A stretch of DNA of 64,000 nt from Halicephalobus mephisto (Eukaryota > Nematoda > Chromadorea > Rhabditida > Panagrolaimidae), in assembly GCA_009193035.1 (NCBI GenBank), contig SWDT01000102.1, positions 186,001-250,000 of the forward strand, in the 5' to 3' direction. Under the pieces are notes generated by a model. The model worked only from the letters and a program-made list of their open reading frames with translations. It had not been told where the DNA came from and did not search any database. The translations under genes were made by a program, and so were the position numbers. This document shows, one piece after another, positions 37,918-49,551 of the stretch (the stretch's first letter is position 1; each line of letters opens with the position of its first letter).

Positions 37918-40900
37918 ATGACCGATAACAACGGTCTTGAATCTTCTTCGGTTGATAAAACCACGGGGGAAGAACCAGAGTTTCAAGTCCCTAAGGTGAT
38001 CGTCAAAGAGTCCAGTACCCCTAATGAACTCCTAGTCAACGGCGACACCGAAATCGGTGGGATTGACGGTCAAAAAACTCCTGATGGTTCGTTCTGAATT
38101 TTTCGAATAATTGTAAAATAAATTTTTTCAGGCTGTAGTAATGGTGCTATGGTGACAGATGACGGAGATAACGACTCTTATTGCGAATCACTCGATGACA
38201 ATAACATCATTCAAGATGGATACTTCAATAGTCAATACTCCATTAACGAAGTTCGCGGAGACAACGCAGCTGTCATCGACGGTCTTCCTGTTCCTCCAGA
38301 CGGGGGTTACGGTTGGGTTATTGTTTTCGCCGCATTTTTCTGCAATTTCCTCGTTGATGGTGTTGCGAATTCTTTTGGTGCTTTTATGGGTAGCTTCGAA
38401 AACGAATTTCAATCTTCCAAACCAGGGACTTCCTTCATCGGCTCCCTGCTCATCGGTGTTTACTTACTATCGGGTAAGATTTTCATTTCGTAATTACTTT
38501 AAAAACTATTTTTTAGGTCCTTTTGCCGGTGGATTGCTCAACATCTTCGATGCCAGGAAAGTCGTTATTGGAGGTTGTATTCTGACGGCTTTTGCGTTTA
38601 CTGTTTCTACATTCGCTCCGAACATCATAAGTTTTTACTTTTTCTACAGTTTCCTCGGCGGAGTTGGATTTGGATTCATTTATCTGCCAGCTATTGTTAT
38701 TGTCGGGTTGTATTTCGAAAACAAAAGAGCTCTAGCTACCGGGATTTCTGTTGCTGGTTCGGGATTCGGGATTTTTGTAATGCCTTTTGTGTGTCAAAAA
38801 TTGATTGAGATGTTCTCTTGGGAAGTTACTCTTTACGTCATTTCTGTTCTAATGTTGTTGTGTATTGGGTTCGGATTGCTGTTCAAACCACTCCCGGAAC
38901 CGGAATTTGATTTAGAAGCTCACAAACAGACAGTTGATGAACGTCAACAAGCACTTCTGGCAGCTCTAAGTAGGGCCGAAGGAAGTGCCGATGGGGATTC
39001 TGAACGTCCGATTTCCGCTCAATCGAACGAAGAAGGAAGAGAAAGTCCTGCAAAAAGACAAACTAGAACAAGTTCATCTTGCACGAATGGCGACAAGGAA
39101 GACGGACGAGAACCGTTACTGGATTCTGAATTGATGCAAAGATTAAAAGAATGCGATAGTGATTCCCCAGACGAAAACGACCCCCCTCACACCCCTGGAA
39201 GACCTCAACTATCTCCAATCACTGAAGGAAAGCCGTTGAGTAAAAGCAGAGCCGGATCAACTCATCATGGCCACAACACTAACGGCCCTTCCCTTTCTCA
39301 TATTCCTGGGACCAGAACTAGGAAACACACCATGACAAGCTTAGGAAGTGAATTGACTATTGATTTTAAAACTAGTCGACCTAATTTATCTAGCCAACTC
39401 TCGAGAATCTCTGCTAGAAGCTACGCTCAGTCATTAAGCAAGATCAGCCAAGGAGGACCTATTAAAGCCAGTGAATCCGTCCTTAGTATTGCTCTCAGTG
39501 GAGTCGATCCAAAAGAATTCGCAAGACCGTTGAGTCGTCAAGACATTTTTCTTCAAGGATCAATCGTGAATCTGAAAGAATTCAAAGATGAAGGAAGCAA
39601 CTTCAAACAATATCGAGAATCACAGATTTCAATCCCAGCCGCTGTTGTTGCTCAGAGTTTTTCTAACATGTCACAATCTGGTGACATTGGTGATTTATCC
39701 AGTAGAATGGGAGGAAGCAGATACAGCAAACTGACTCAAGGACTCGGATTCGAGGAAGAGGACATCGGATTCTACGACGACAGCAAGTTTAAATTCATCC
39801 CTCTTCCGATCAGAAATGCCCTTTCTCAAATGATCAATGTGAAACTTCTGAAGGATCCGATAATGATTCTTCTCTGTGTCTCAAATATCCTCGGAATGCT
39901 TGGATTCTACATTCCCTTCGTGTTCATCATCGATTTAGCAAAAACCCGTCAAGCTGATCAAACTAGCGCCACTTTGCTAGTATCCATCATCGGTATCACC
40001 AATACTTTCGGTCGTGTCATGTTTGGTTGGCTCGCGGATCGCAGATGGGTCACGGCATTAACAATTACGAACTTTTCTCTTATCTTCTGTGGGATTCTGA
40101 CTGCTTTCTGTGTGTTTGCCTTCAATTACGTCCTTCTAGTTGTTTATTCTTGTTTGTTCGGTTTCGTCGTCGGTAAGTTTAATCATTATTCAATGCAACA
40201 TTAAATCTTTATGCTTATAGCGGCCTATGTTTGTCTCACTTCGATTGTCTTGAGTGATCTTCTTGGTGTTGAACAATTGACGAATTCCTTCGGACTTCTT
40301 GTCGTTGCCCGTGGCATTGCTACTCTTGTTGGAACTCCTCTTGCTGGTAAGACTAATTCAGAATGATTTACAAAGGAATCGTACAATTAAGGTATGGCTT
40401 ATTCCGCAACTGAATCTTATGACAGCTGCTTTATCTTTGCCGGAGTCCTGATAACGCTTTCCGGACTGGTCAGCTGCGTGATTCCTGTTGTCCATCGCCA
40501 TCAACGCAGTCTTATGAAAAACGAAGGTAGGAGTAAAGTAATATATCAACATATCAATATATTTATATATAAATGTATCAATATATAAATGTATCAATAT
40601 ATTTATATATTTATATACTGATATATCGCTAAATTTTTGCAATATCAAGAATAATATAGGTTAGCTTTGCTCATTTTAAGAACTAAATCCTGATACAATT
40701 TCGACAATATCAAAAACAAATAAGAACAGAAAGTTTATAAAATTAATTAGAACTTAATTCATCCATTCCTAATCCTCTTATCTACTATTGTAAGAGAGTT
40801 ATGATGAGTTGTAGTCAATTATTCGCTTAGGGGTTTATTATTGAGCTTAAATATTTTAATTTTCTCCGAAAAATTCTGAAAAAAATATGTAAAAAAAACA

Positions 40901-41643
40901 AAGAGAAATTACACTCATTTTTAATCTTAAGAAAGTATTGTAGAAAATGAAAGGAATTTGTTACAAAATTGAAATTCATTCATCTTCTAAAATAACGAAA
41001 TAGACTCAAAAACCGCATAGCTAAATTATTTTCGGCAAAAGTGTATAGAGGACCATTTATTTTCCATATATGAATCAATTCGGTTATTTTTTACATGTTA
41101 ATCAATAAGGTTCAGAATTTTTACTTTTTTACAAAGTGTAAGAATGTGCGAATTATTCTTATAGCTTTATATAGTAATAACTTGTAAGCACACAGATTCT
41201 GATGAACTTAGAAATGAAAAACAGAATATTGACATTAAAAGCGACAATTTGATACCTCATGTCAATGTATTTCAAACAATGTAAGACATGTAAAGAAATA
41301 TATCAATATATTCATATATCAATATTTTCGTATATCAATATATTCATATATCAATATATTCATATATCAATATATCGAAATATCTATTCATATATCGTCT
41401 TTGTTAAATTCATCGTTTTTAGGCGATTATGAAAAAGATGCTGATGCTCAAAGTGGAAAACTTTCTGTTTTAACGGAACATTCGGAAGAAAACTTGACTG
41501 AATATCAACGAACAATTCAGAGCCTAAAGCAACAAAGACAACTAATGAAAGATCTTGAAGAAGCTCGTCGACAGGTGATGGAGAAGGAAAGAATCGACGA
41601 AGATCATGAAGATCCAGAAAAAACCGCAAACGGAACTGTCTGA
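37918..41643 (+). CDS. SLC16 monocarboxylate-type transporter with a large cytosolic loop
   Basis: Six predicted exons (37918-38086, 38132-38473, 38517-40172, 40221-40346, 40392-40526, 41423-41643) join in frame to 882 residues. TM1 has the family motif PDGGYGWVIVFAAFF, and TM5 has GLYFENKRALATGISVAGSG. Twelve membrane helices can be traced, with DPIMILLCVSNILGMLGFYI starting the second half and ADRRWVTALTI between TM8 and TM9. The loop between TM6 and TM7 is about 310 residues (roughly 293-605), Ser-rich and polar, much longer than in MCT1. The tail (from about 810) ends in a charged coiled-coil-like helix. Likely plasma-membrane; the substrate (monocarboxylate, aromatic amino acid or other) is not determined. 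TTTTACAG ends 55 nt before the ATG. A clear basigin-site assignment was not attempted. Confidence 0.93.
41285..41400. repeat. ATATATCAATATATTC microsatellite in the SLC16 last intron
   Basis: Tandem ATATTCATATATCA units occur here. A similar ATATATCAATATATTTATAT run lies at 40540-40630, just after the preceding exon. Confidence 0.7.
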
Positions 41644-41986
41644 AGGGGAAATCAAAGACGGATCTCAAGTAATTAATGCTTTCGAGCTTTTAGTAATCGT
41701 TAGAGGCTGGATGATGATGTAGACGGGTGCTTCTGTCGCCTTTAATTTTTAAATTTCATGGCATTAGAGCCTTATTTACTCCGAGATCAGGATTTTTCAT
41801 ATCATTTAAATTCGTATTTTGTAAACACAAAACGTGTTGCTTAATGTTTTATAATTTGTTTTTTGTTACAGTTAGAATTTTCAATGGGGACTATTGTGCA
41901 AGATAAAATACGGAATTTTATTTTTCTTAAATTCAGGAATCATACACGAACAAATGAGATCTATTCTGTGTGACTTTGAATTTCTC

Positions 41987-42444
41987 TACAACACGTTGAG
42001 CAAGATACTAACAGCCATAGCAATCAGGAAAGAACATGGCATTACAGTAATGTTGATGGAGACTGGGGATGACCATTATAAAGTTGTCTGATACATCTGC
42101 AGTATTCCATAATTTTTCGATAATTCTAGAACACGGCATTACAGTAATGTTGATGGAGACTGGGGATGGCCATTATAAAGTTGTCTGATACATCTGCAAT
42201 ATTCCATAATTTTTCGATGATTCTAGAACATGGCATTACAGTAATGTTGATGGAGACTGGGGATGACCATTATAAAGTTGTCTGATACATCTGCAATATT
42301 CCATAATTTTTCGATGATTCTAGAACATGTTGAACAAGATGCCACTAACCATACGGTCGAGAAGGTGATGTTGGAGGAAAACTAAAGACAATGATTACAA
42401 AGTTCTCCGATATATCAGTAGAGTTCCATTATTCTGTGGATTTT
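41987..42444 (-). pseudogene. Decayed tandem copies of the Ly6 gene's last exon
   Basis: Four units lie directly downstream of the true last exon (42445-42644) and match it on the minus strand: about 41987-42123 (A), 42124-42220 (B), 42221-42317 (C) and 42318-42444 (D). B and C are 97 bp, nearly identical, and lack the GPI-tail part. A and D retain the whole tail region; in A the reading is MPCSFLIAMAVSILLNVL then stop, against the true tail [15 protein letters not shown]. All have frame breaks relative to the intact exon (for example QLYN then a stop where the real exon has QLCND). They look like serial tandem duplicates that lost function. Confidence 0.75.
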
Positions 42445-45400
42445 TTATAACACGTTGAATAAGACGCCAATAACCATAGTAATCAAGAAAGGACGTGATA
42501 TTACAGCAGTGTTGATGGATGACCAGGGATAATCGTTGCAAAGTTGTCCGACACATCGACAAAGTTCGATCGTTCTGTTGCTTGATTGCGCGGATAAATG
42601 AGGAGGAAGTAGTTTCCTGATCGGCACCGGTCCACAACTTGTGTCTAAAATCCGTGGATATTTTCACAACATTGATTGATGGATCACTTATCAATCTTTT
42701 GCGATTTTTTGTCTTTTAAAATCGCTGGTATCTTCAGTCTCTCATTTATCATTGATAAATTGTAGCAATAAAATAGAATTGATGGGGAATTTGCAAGGAT
42801 CAATCCTTATAGTTGATCTGCCGAGAATTCAATGAAAAATGAGGACAATTGGATTTTTTTTACTTCCCCAAGAAGGTATTTTAAAGATGTTTCTTTTCAA
42901 AAACTACGGTTCCGTGCAAAATGCTTCTTCACTAAAGCAGCCTCTCTCCAAATAAAGAATGGCCCATAAAATAAGAATAAATTAGCAAATCTCGATTTGT
43001 CGGCCACTGTGGCCCGTTTTTGGTAAGCCGACGGCACTTTGGTTTGTTTTGTTTCTTTTTGACGCTTTCAACAACGCACTTAAGTGAATGAAAAATGAAA
43101 ATGGCCGATGTTATAAAGTGTTCTCTTCATCATACTATTATAAAAATTAGAAACGGATGTTAGTACAAAATTGTCTTGACACGAACTTTGGGAATTTTTT
43201 AGGAACTTCAGAAGTCCCTGATTTCGAATATTGGTTTCGAAATTACACTATGAGAATCGAAAATTAGTATCATTACGAAATTGTCCTGACACGAGTTTTT
43301 GGGACATTTTAGGAAATTCCAAAACTTAAAAATTTGATATTCAGTTCGAAATTTTTATAAAAATAAAAGATGGATTTTTCAGAATTATCTGGATGCACAT
43401 TTTCAGAATTTTTATTTCAGATGATTTTAAGGATTTATTTTTAGTTCCAAAAAGCTTTAGAAGGTTTTAGGAAATGCTAAAAATGTTCCAAAGTTCCTAA
43501 TAGATTTCTGGAAAATTCCGAAAATTTTCCCAAGATTCTAATCCTTTTTTGTTAAATTTCGAAACATTGATCACAGAATCTAGATACGTTGACATCTTGC
43601 TTTTGTCACGATTCCCAAATGTCAAAATAATTCATTTTGAGCTTGCTTGACAAATTTTTAGGAATACACTTGGCTTGTCTAGGCCAAAAATCCCAAAAAT
43701 CGTGGAGTACCGACGCAAATGAATCCTCTGCGGGATTTGACGCCAGCTTTTGAGGAAATGTTTGATGCTTTTTTGTCTGGCCCTCTGGCCGATTCATCTT
43801 CTTTGAACTAGAGAAACGAATAAATTAATTATGCGCAACATTGAAAGCAGTCAACGGGTCATTTGTATTACCAAAAAACCAATGTTCTTTTAGGAAATGT
43901 AACTCACCAACGACATTCGACGAAGGGGCATCACCGTATTTAAAAACTGAAGAAAAACATCCTCGAATCACATTATTTCCAATATGTTGGCCTGAAAGTT
44001 CTCCGTAACTTCATTCAACAGATATTACATTTATAATCTAAGGATATATATAGATATATCTAATACATGTGTATATCTGCATGTATATATCTAATATATA
44101 TCTATGTATGCATGTATATATGTATACATCTAATACATGTGTATATCTGCATGTATATATCTAATATATATCTATGTATGCATATATATATCTAATACAT
44201 GTGTATATCTAATATATATTTACACATGCATGTATATATCTAATATATATCTATATATGTATGTATATATACGTGTATAGATATCTAACATTTAGTACGC
44301 ACAAGAAAAAGTGTAACTTTTGGCCCAGTAATGAATGCAAATCGTCACTATTACGTTTTATTTTTCGTTAAAAATGTCAAATATTCATGATAAATGTGAC
44401 GATTGTGTTATATTTTGCAATTGTTACATTTTATTATATGTATCTATGTATCTATGCATACATGTATATATGTATATATATTTAACATATATCTATACAC
44501 ACATGTATATATCTAATATATATCTATGTATGTATGTATATCTCTAATATCTAGCATCGACACATATATCTATACACAGATGTATATGCACATGTATATG
44601 CTCTCTTTTTCCCACTTTGCTTTGTAAACTTCAAGGTTATTAAACAATTATGAAGATAGATTAATCATTTTGACACTAATGAACTCGCCAGGGAAGTTGA
44701 CAAATGCGCGTTTTTACGATCATATGTATATGAATAAACTTGAACAACCGCAGTCTCTAACTTTAAACTTTACTGCAATTTGTGGATTTGGATCAAATCA
44801 GTGCTTGAATCTTTGTCAATATAATGGATCAAAAACGACTAGTAAGACTGACAGCCTTGTCTAAGCAGAACAAAGTTTTCAAATGTCTACAATGAAGCGT
44901 GACCGGGTGGGATAGGATTTGAGGATCCATAAATTAATCCAAATCCTTCGCGAAGCTAATTAAGAATCGAAGGAAGAATTATTACCGGGAGCAAAAGAAG
45001 ATCAAAGGGTCTCACCTGCGAGAATTCGAGGTTCTATCACAGTAACACAAATGGAATGGCTGCAGGGCGTTCGGCCGATGATGACTCCTTGAGGCATTGA
45101 ATGACAATGGTCGGTGAAGTTCAATGGCCGGTAATAAATCTAAAACAGTCAGATAATAGTATCTATGTTATTCTTTCCTAGTGCTCGAATGTGTCTTGAA
45201 TATGTAGATAAATTCTTGATTTGAAACCTAAGCCGATCCTCACTACAGCTGCTCAGAGTCACTTTGTGAAAGGGCATATGCATCTTGTCTCATCATTTGT
45301 TCCCTTTTCTAACTTGTTCCGAAAACGAGCTAGCTTTCATCCGGGAGATGCAAAAGAAGACGAAATTTTGTCCCAATCAGGTTCACTCATAACTCTATTA

Positions 45401-45993
45401 TGTTTCAAAATTTTCCCCGGAATCGTTATCCAGACTTCTCTCAAGGAAGGTCCATTAGGGAAGTTAGGGGTCCTACCGACAACCAGAGACAAATTTGCAC
45501 ATTTTTCATGGGGTTTAGCCCAAAACGCGCATATGCCAAAATCAAATTTGCAAATGTTTTCCTATATGTTGCTGGAAATCTTAAAGACGAGCCGCTTTCG
45601 GAAATCCGGACTAACCATCTTTTTTTCGTTTTTTTGGTAGAAAACTAAGAAATTTCGAAAAAATTATAAAGTTTTCTCTAAAGGTAGAGAAGCACGAAAT
45701 AAAGTATAAATATCTACGTTTTTAAAAAGCAAATTAGGTCGATTGTTTAATTCGTCCAAACACGCAATTGAATACAAAAAAAAATAGAAATACCTGCTCC
45801 AGAAATGGCCAATGAGTCTGGAAATCTTCTGACATGCAGCTAAAACAATATCGACCACTAAAACTAAAAAATTAAAATTAATTTTTTAATTTTTTTTAAT
45901 TTCTAACCTGTGATATTCAGAATCCTCTCGTTGGATGAAAGCACTGCTCGCGGCAACTACCGACATCAAAGTGAAAATAGTTGGCGTGAGCAT
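42445..45993 (-). CDS. ODR-2/HOT-like GPI-anchored Ly6 protein
   Basis: Predicted exons 45993-45908, 45863-45794, 45139-45016, 43991-43908 and 42644-42445 join in frame to 187 residues. [20 protein letters not shown] is a signal peptide. The mature part shows the Ly6/three-finger Cys pattern in the nematode ODR-2/HOT arrangement: [59 protein letters not shown] and the closing [12 protein letters not shown] hydrophobic end ([17 protein letters not shown]) fits a GPI-anchor signal. Family members are outer-leaflet neuronal proteins; ODR-2 is needed for olfaction in C. elegans. No in-frame alternative was needed for any join. Introns are large and repeat-filled. It converges on the SLC16 gene, with about 800 bp between stops. 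Confidence 0.86.
44040..44600. repeat. TATATCTA/ATGTATATA microsatellite
   Basis: Two blocks (about 44040-44290 and 44440-44600) of ATATATCTAATACATGTGTA and CTATGTATGCATGTATATAT units lie in the third intron of the Ly6 gene. The open frame at 44335-44547 is an artefact of them. Confidence 0.8.
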
Positions 45994-48278
45994 TCATGAA
46001 TACAATTCAAAAATTTTACATTGAATTTAAAACATGAAATTTTGGTTTTTTTCACCGTTTTTTATCCGATGAATAAAATCCATAAACTTTTTAGAACCAT
46101 CAAAAATAAACTTCAAAATATATAATAAAATTATTTTTATTTTTAAAAATATTAAAAAACGACAATTTTGATTTTTTATTTTTTAAACAAGAAAAAGCAA
46201 ATCGCCAGTCAAAATTTGCGGCAAAGCTGGTAAGTCTCCTCCCTTTGGCGCTTGTCGGTGGGGAAGCCTGAAGCAACATTCCTGACTATTTGTCCCGCCT
46301 CTTGGCCGTTCTCGATAACTTTTGGACTTTAATATTTACAATAAAAACATAAAAAACATTGAAATTAAGCAAAAAGTGATGTAATTTAAAAAATTTCTAA
46401 ATTCTCACAAAAAAAATTTTAAAAATAATCTATGTCGAAATTGACCTATTTATTTTATTTAAATTTAAAAAGTTAATAAAAATTTATTTTTTATAATATA
46501 ATTTTTAAATTTCTATAAAAATTAAAAAATAATTTGTGTCGAAATTGACCTATTTATTTTATTTAAATTTAAAAAGTTAAAAATTTATTTTTTATAAAAA
46601 TAAAAAAATTTAATTCTATTTATTTTATTTTTATTTAAATTTATAAAGTTAATAAATTTTAATTTTTAATTTTTAAATTTTTATAAAAATAAAAAACAAT
46701 AAATTCGGTAATTTTGGAAAAAATTCAATTTTTTAAATTTTTATTTAAATTTCAAAAATTTATTTCAAAAAAAATTTCATAAAAATTTTCGTTTTTAGTT
46801 TTTTAAAATTTTTTAAAATTTCTGAATTCCTGCCGAGCGAAGATAAAAATAAAAAAAGTAAATCTGACAATTTGTACAAAAACCAATTAAATTTTTTATT
46901 TTTAGTTAATTTATTAAATTTCAAAAGTTTCATAATTTTTATATTTTAAAAAATTTTCGAATTTTCACCTAAAAATTTTTTTAATGAAAAAAAATATGAG
47001 AATTTTTAAAAAAGTCAATTTTAAAATTTTTTTATCTAATTTCTTAAATTTCAAAACAACGTCCGTTTTTGTTTTTTAAAATAGTATAATTTATAAATTG
47101 ACAAATATGAAAGTACTTTTAAGTATTTTATTTTTGTAAAAAAAATTTTTTTCAATTTTTATTTTTGTAAAAAAATTTTTTTTAATTTTTATTTTTGTAA
47201 AAAAAATTTTTAATTTTAATTTTTGTAAAAAGAATTTTTTTTAATTTAAATTTAAATTTTTGTAAAAAGAATTTTTTTTAAATTTTTATTTTTATAAAAA
47301 AAATTTTTTTTAAATTTTTATTTTTATAAAAAAAATTTTTTTTAAATTTTTATTTTAATTTTTGTAAAAAAAATTTTTTTTAATTTAAAATTTTATTTTT
47401 ATTAAAAATTAAAGCAAATAATTTTAAAAGATTTGAAATGTTTTATTTTTATAAAATTGCTTTGTATTTAACAACTTTCCTGAAAAGTAAACTTTGAACT
47501 AGGTGTTTTTCAATCTTGACTCAAATGCTTTGATAAAAATATAGGTTTTATCTGTGGAAAAAAGGTCATTTGATATAACAACGACCTTTGGACGTGAAAA
47601 TCAACAGGTTTTTTATAAGAATCGCAGGTGCCATTTTGGATCAAAATCTGATGTCTTAAGTGTCCCGACGCGAAAAATAAAACTTCTTTTTAAATTTAAA
47701 TTTTTAAATTTTCAATTATAATTAAATTTTCATTTTTGATATATCCTAATATTAAATATTTTTTATAAATTAAATATAAAATTTTTTTAGATTTAAAAAT
47801 CATTTTTTTTGGAAAATCTCCCGACGCGAAAGATGAATTTCTCTCATTTTCAATTATTAATTTATTTTATACTTTTTAATTTTTTTACTACAATCTAATA
47901 AAATTTTTTCTGTAAATCAAAAATGGAAATTTCCACTTTGAAGCAGCATTTGGTATCTTCCCTGAGGGGATGTTTCTTGACGCGAAAATAGACCTCTCTC
48001 TTATCCGAATTCCTCTTTTTTTTTACTGATCATTTTTCACTTTTTATTTCGTCGTGATGTACTACAGTACTGGTAAATCCTTGAAACTAACATGAATTTA
48101 CTTTAAAAACTTTCCACATTGCGCGATTATCACCTACATATCCGTGATCGTTGGACTTTGTAGTCTGTTGTCTGCGAGAGGTCATTCTCTGCTGCTATTC
48201 ATTGATCAATTGCCCTGTTGTTGATTATGATTTTTGCGAAATTTAATTTGTTTTCAGATCAGTAAAGACATATACATC
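45994..48278. other. Intergenic region between the divergent Ly6 and thiolase genes
   Basis: Largely A/T runs, with no gene. A 130 bp island at about 46200-46330 has ordinary composition and a plus-strand GTAAGT after GCAAAGCTG, so it could be a non-coding first exon of the thiolase gene or the Ly6 promoter. From 46430 to 46650 a unit containing TGTCGAAATTGACCTATTTA is repeated. The last 200 bp before 48279 hold the thiolase promoter, including the HNF4-type site below. Confidence 0.5.
48152..48160 (-). promoter_or_regulatory. HNF4-type nuclear receptor site (CAAAGTCCA)
   Basis: TGGACTTTG on the plus strand is CAAAGTCCA on the minus strand, the core preferred by HNF4-like receptors. It sits 119 bp before the ATG of a beta-oxidation thiolase. 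In worms NHR-49, an HNF4-like receptor, controls fatty-acid oxidation genes. The link is inference. The same 9-mer also occurs at 13606 in a trehalase intron, so it is not unique. Confidence 0.45.
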
Positions 48279-49551
48279 ATGGCTTCACGTCCTGGGATTT
48301 TCATCGTTGCTGCTAAGCGTACTGCCTACGGCACATTCGGCGGCAAGTTGAAGGATCATACGGCTACTGATATGGCTACAGTTGCCGCTAAAGCTGCTCT
48401 TCAAAGTGCCTCTCTTACTCCGGAGAATGTTGATCACATCGTCTTTGGTGAGTTCTATATATGAATTCGTTTTTTAAAAGTTGTTTTAGGTAATGTCATC
48501 CAAACTTCCAAAGATGCCATTTATCTCACTCGTCATGCTGGACTTCGTATTGGATTGCCTGTTCATATTCCAGCACTTACCGTCAACCGTCTTTGTGGAT
48601 CTGGTTTCCAAGCCGTCGTCGATGCTGCTCATCAGATCATCGCTGGAGAATCCAACGTTGTCATCGCAGGAGGTACCGAGAGTATGTCTCAAGCCCCTTT
48701 CGTTGTCCGTGGAACCCGCTTCGGAACTACTCTAGGAAAACCCGTTGAATTCGAAGACAGTCTTTGGTCCGGTCTTACTGATGTTCACATCAAGATGCCG
48801 ATGGCCCTGACCGCTGAGAAGCTCGGAGACATGTACAAGTTGACCCGCAGTGACTGCGATGAGTTTGCTCTAAGATCTCAAACTCGTTGGCGTTTGGCCA
48901 ACAATGCCGGATATTTCAAGAACGAAATTGCTCCTACTCCTATCAAAACTCGTAAAGGAGAAGAACAATTTGTCGTTGATGAACACCCACGTGAGACAAC
49001 GATTGAAACACTCGCTAAACTTCCTCCAGTCTTCAAGAAGGATGGTCTCGTTACAGCTGGAAGTGCTTCTGGGGTTTCTGACGGTGCTGCCGCTCTCGTT
49101 ATTGCCAGTGAAGCAGCTGTATCCAAATTCCATCTCCAACCGATGGTCCGAATTGTGGAATGGCACTCTGTCGGATGTGATCCTACTATCATGGGAATTG
49201 GACCAGTCGAAGCAGTCCGTGCTGTTTGTAAGAAGTCCGGTGTTCCTCTGGATAAAATCGACTTGGTTGAAGTCAACGAAGCTTTTGCTGCTCAATGTCT
49301 TTCTGTTCAAAAAGAACTGAATATTGAGAACGATAGATTCAATGTCAACGGTGGTGCTATTGCTATCGGACATCCTCTTGCTTCATCGGGAGCCCGTATT
49401 ACCGGTCATCTTGCTCATGAAATGAAGTAAGTTTTTATATTTTTTCGAATATATGAATTATTTTAGACGTCGTGGTGCGAAATACGGTATTGGCTCCGCC
49501 TGTATCGGTGGCGGACAAGGTATCGCGGTCCTTTTGGAACTGGTTTCATAG
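48279..49551 (+). CDS. acaa-2: Mitochondrial 3-ketoacyl-CoA thiolase
   Basis: Predicted exons 48279-48447, 48490-49426 and 49467-49551 join in frame to 396 residues, the length of human ACAA2. It cleaves 3-ketoacyl-CoA with CoA to acetyl-CoA in the last step of mitochondrial beta-oxidation. The nucleophile is C92 in [17 protein letters not shown]. The second-site signature [18 protein letters not shown] carries the catalytic His, and [16 protein letters not shown] carries the second Cys. EVNEAFAAQ is also conserved. The N-terminus [18 protein letters not shown] is the uncleaved targeting type of ACAA2 and not the long presequence of ACAT1. TTTTCAG ends 21 nt before the ATG. AATAAA lies about 30 bp after the stop. 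Codon use is more C-ending than in neighbouring genes, suggesting high expression. Confidence 0.97.

Noticed and set aside
43608..43810. Possible extra exon of the Ly6 gene (minus strand, after CTCTAG)
   Set aside because: Its phase does not fit the exon at 43991-43908, and direct joining of that exon to 42644 gives a normal Ly6 Cys pattern.
44335..44547. 70-codon frame in the TATATCTA microsatellite
   Set aside because: Repeat artefact inside a Ly6-gene intron.
48870..49373. Minus-strand open frames across the thiolase
   Set aside because: Shadows of the acaa-2 coding exon.
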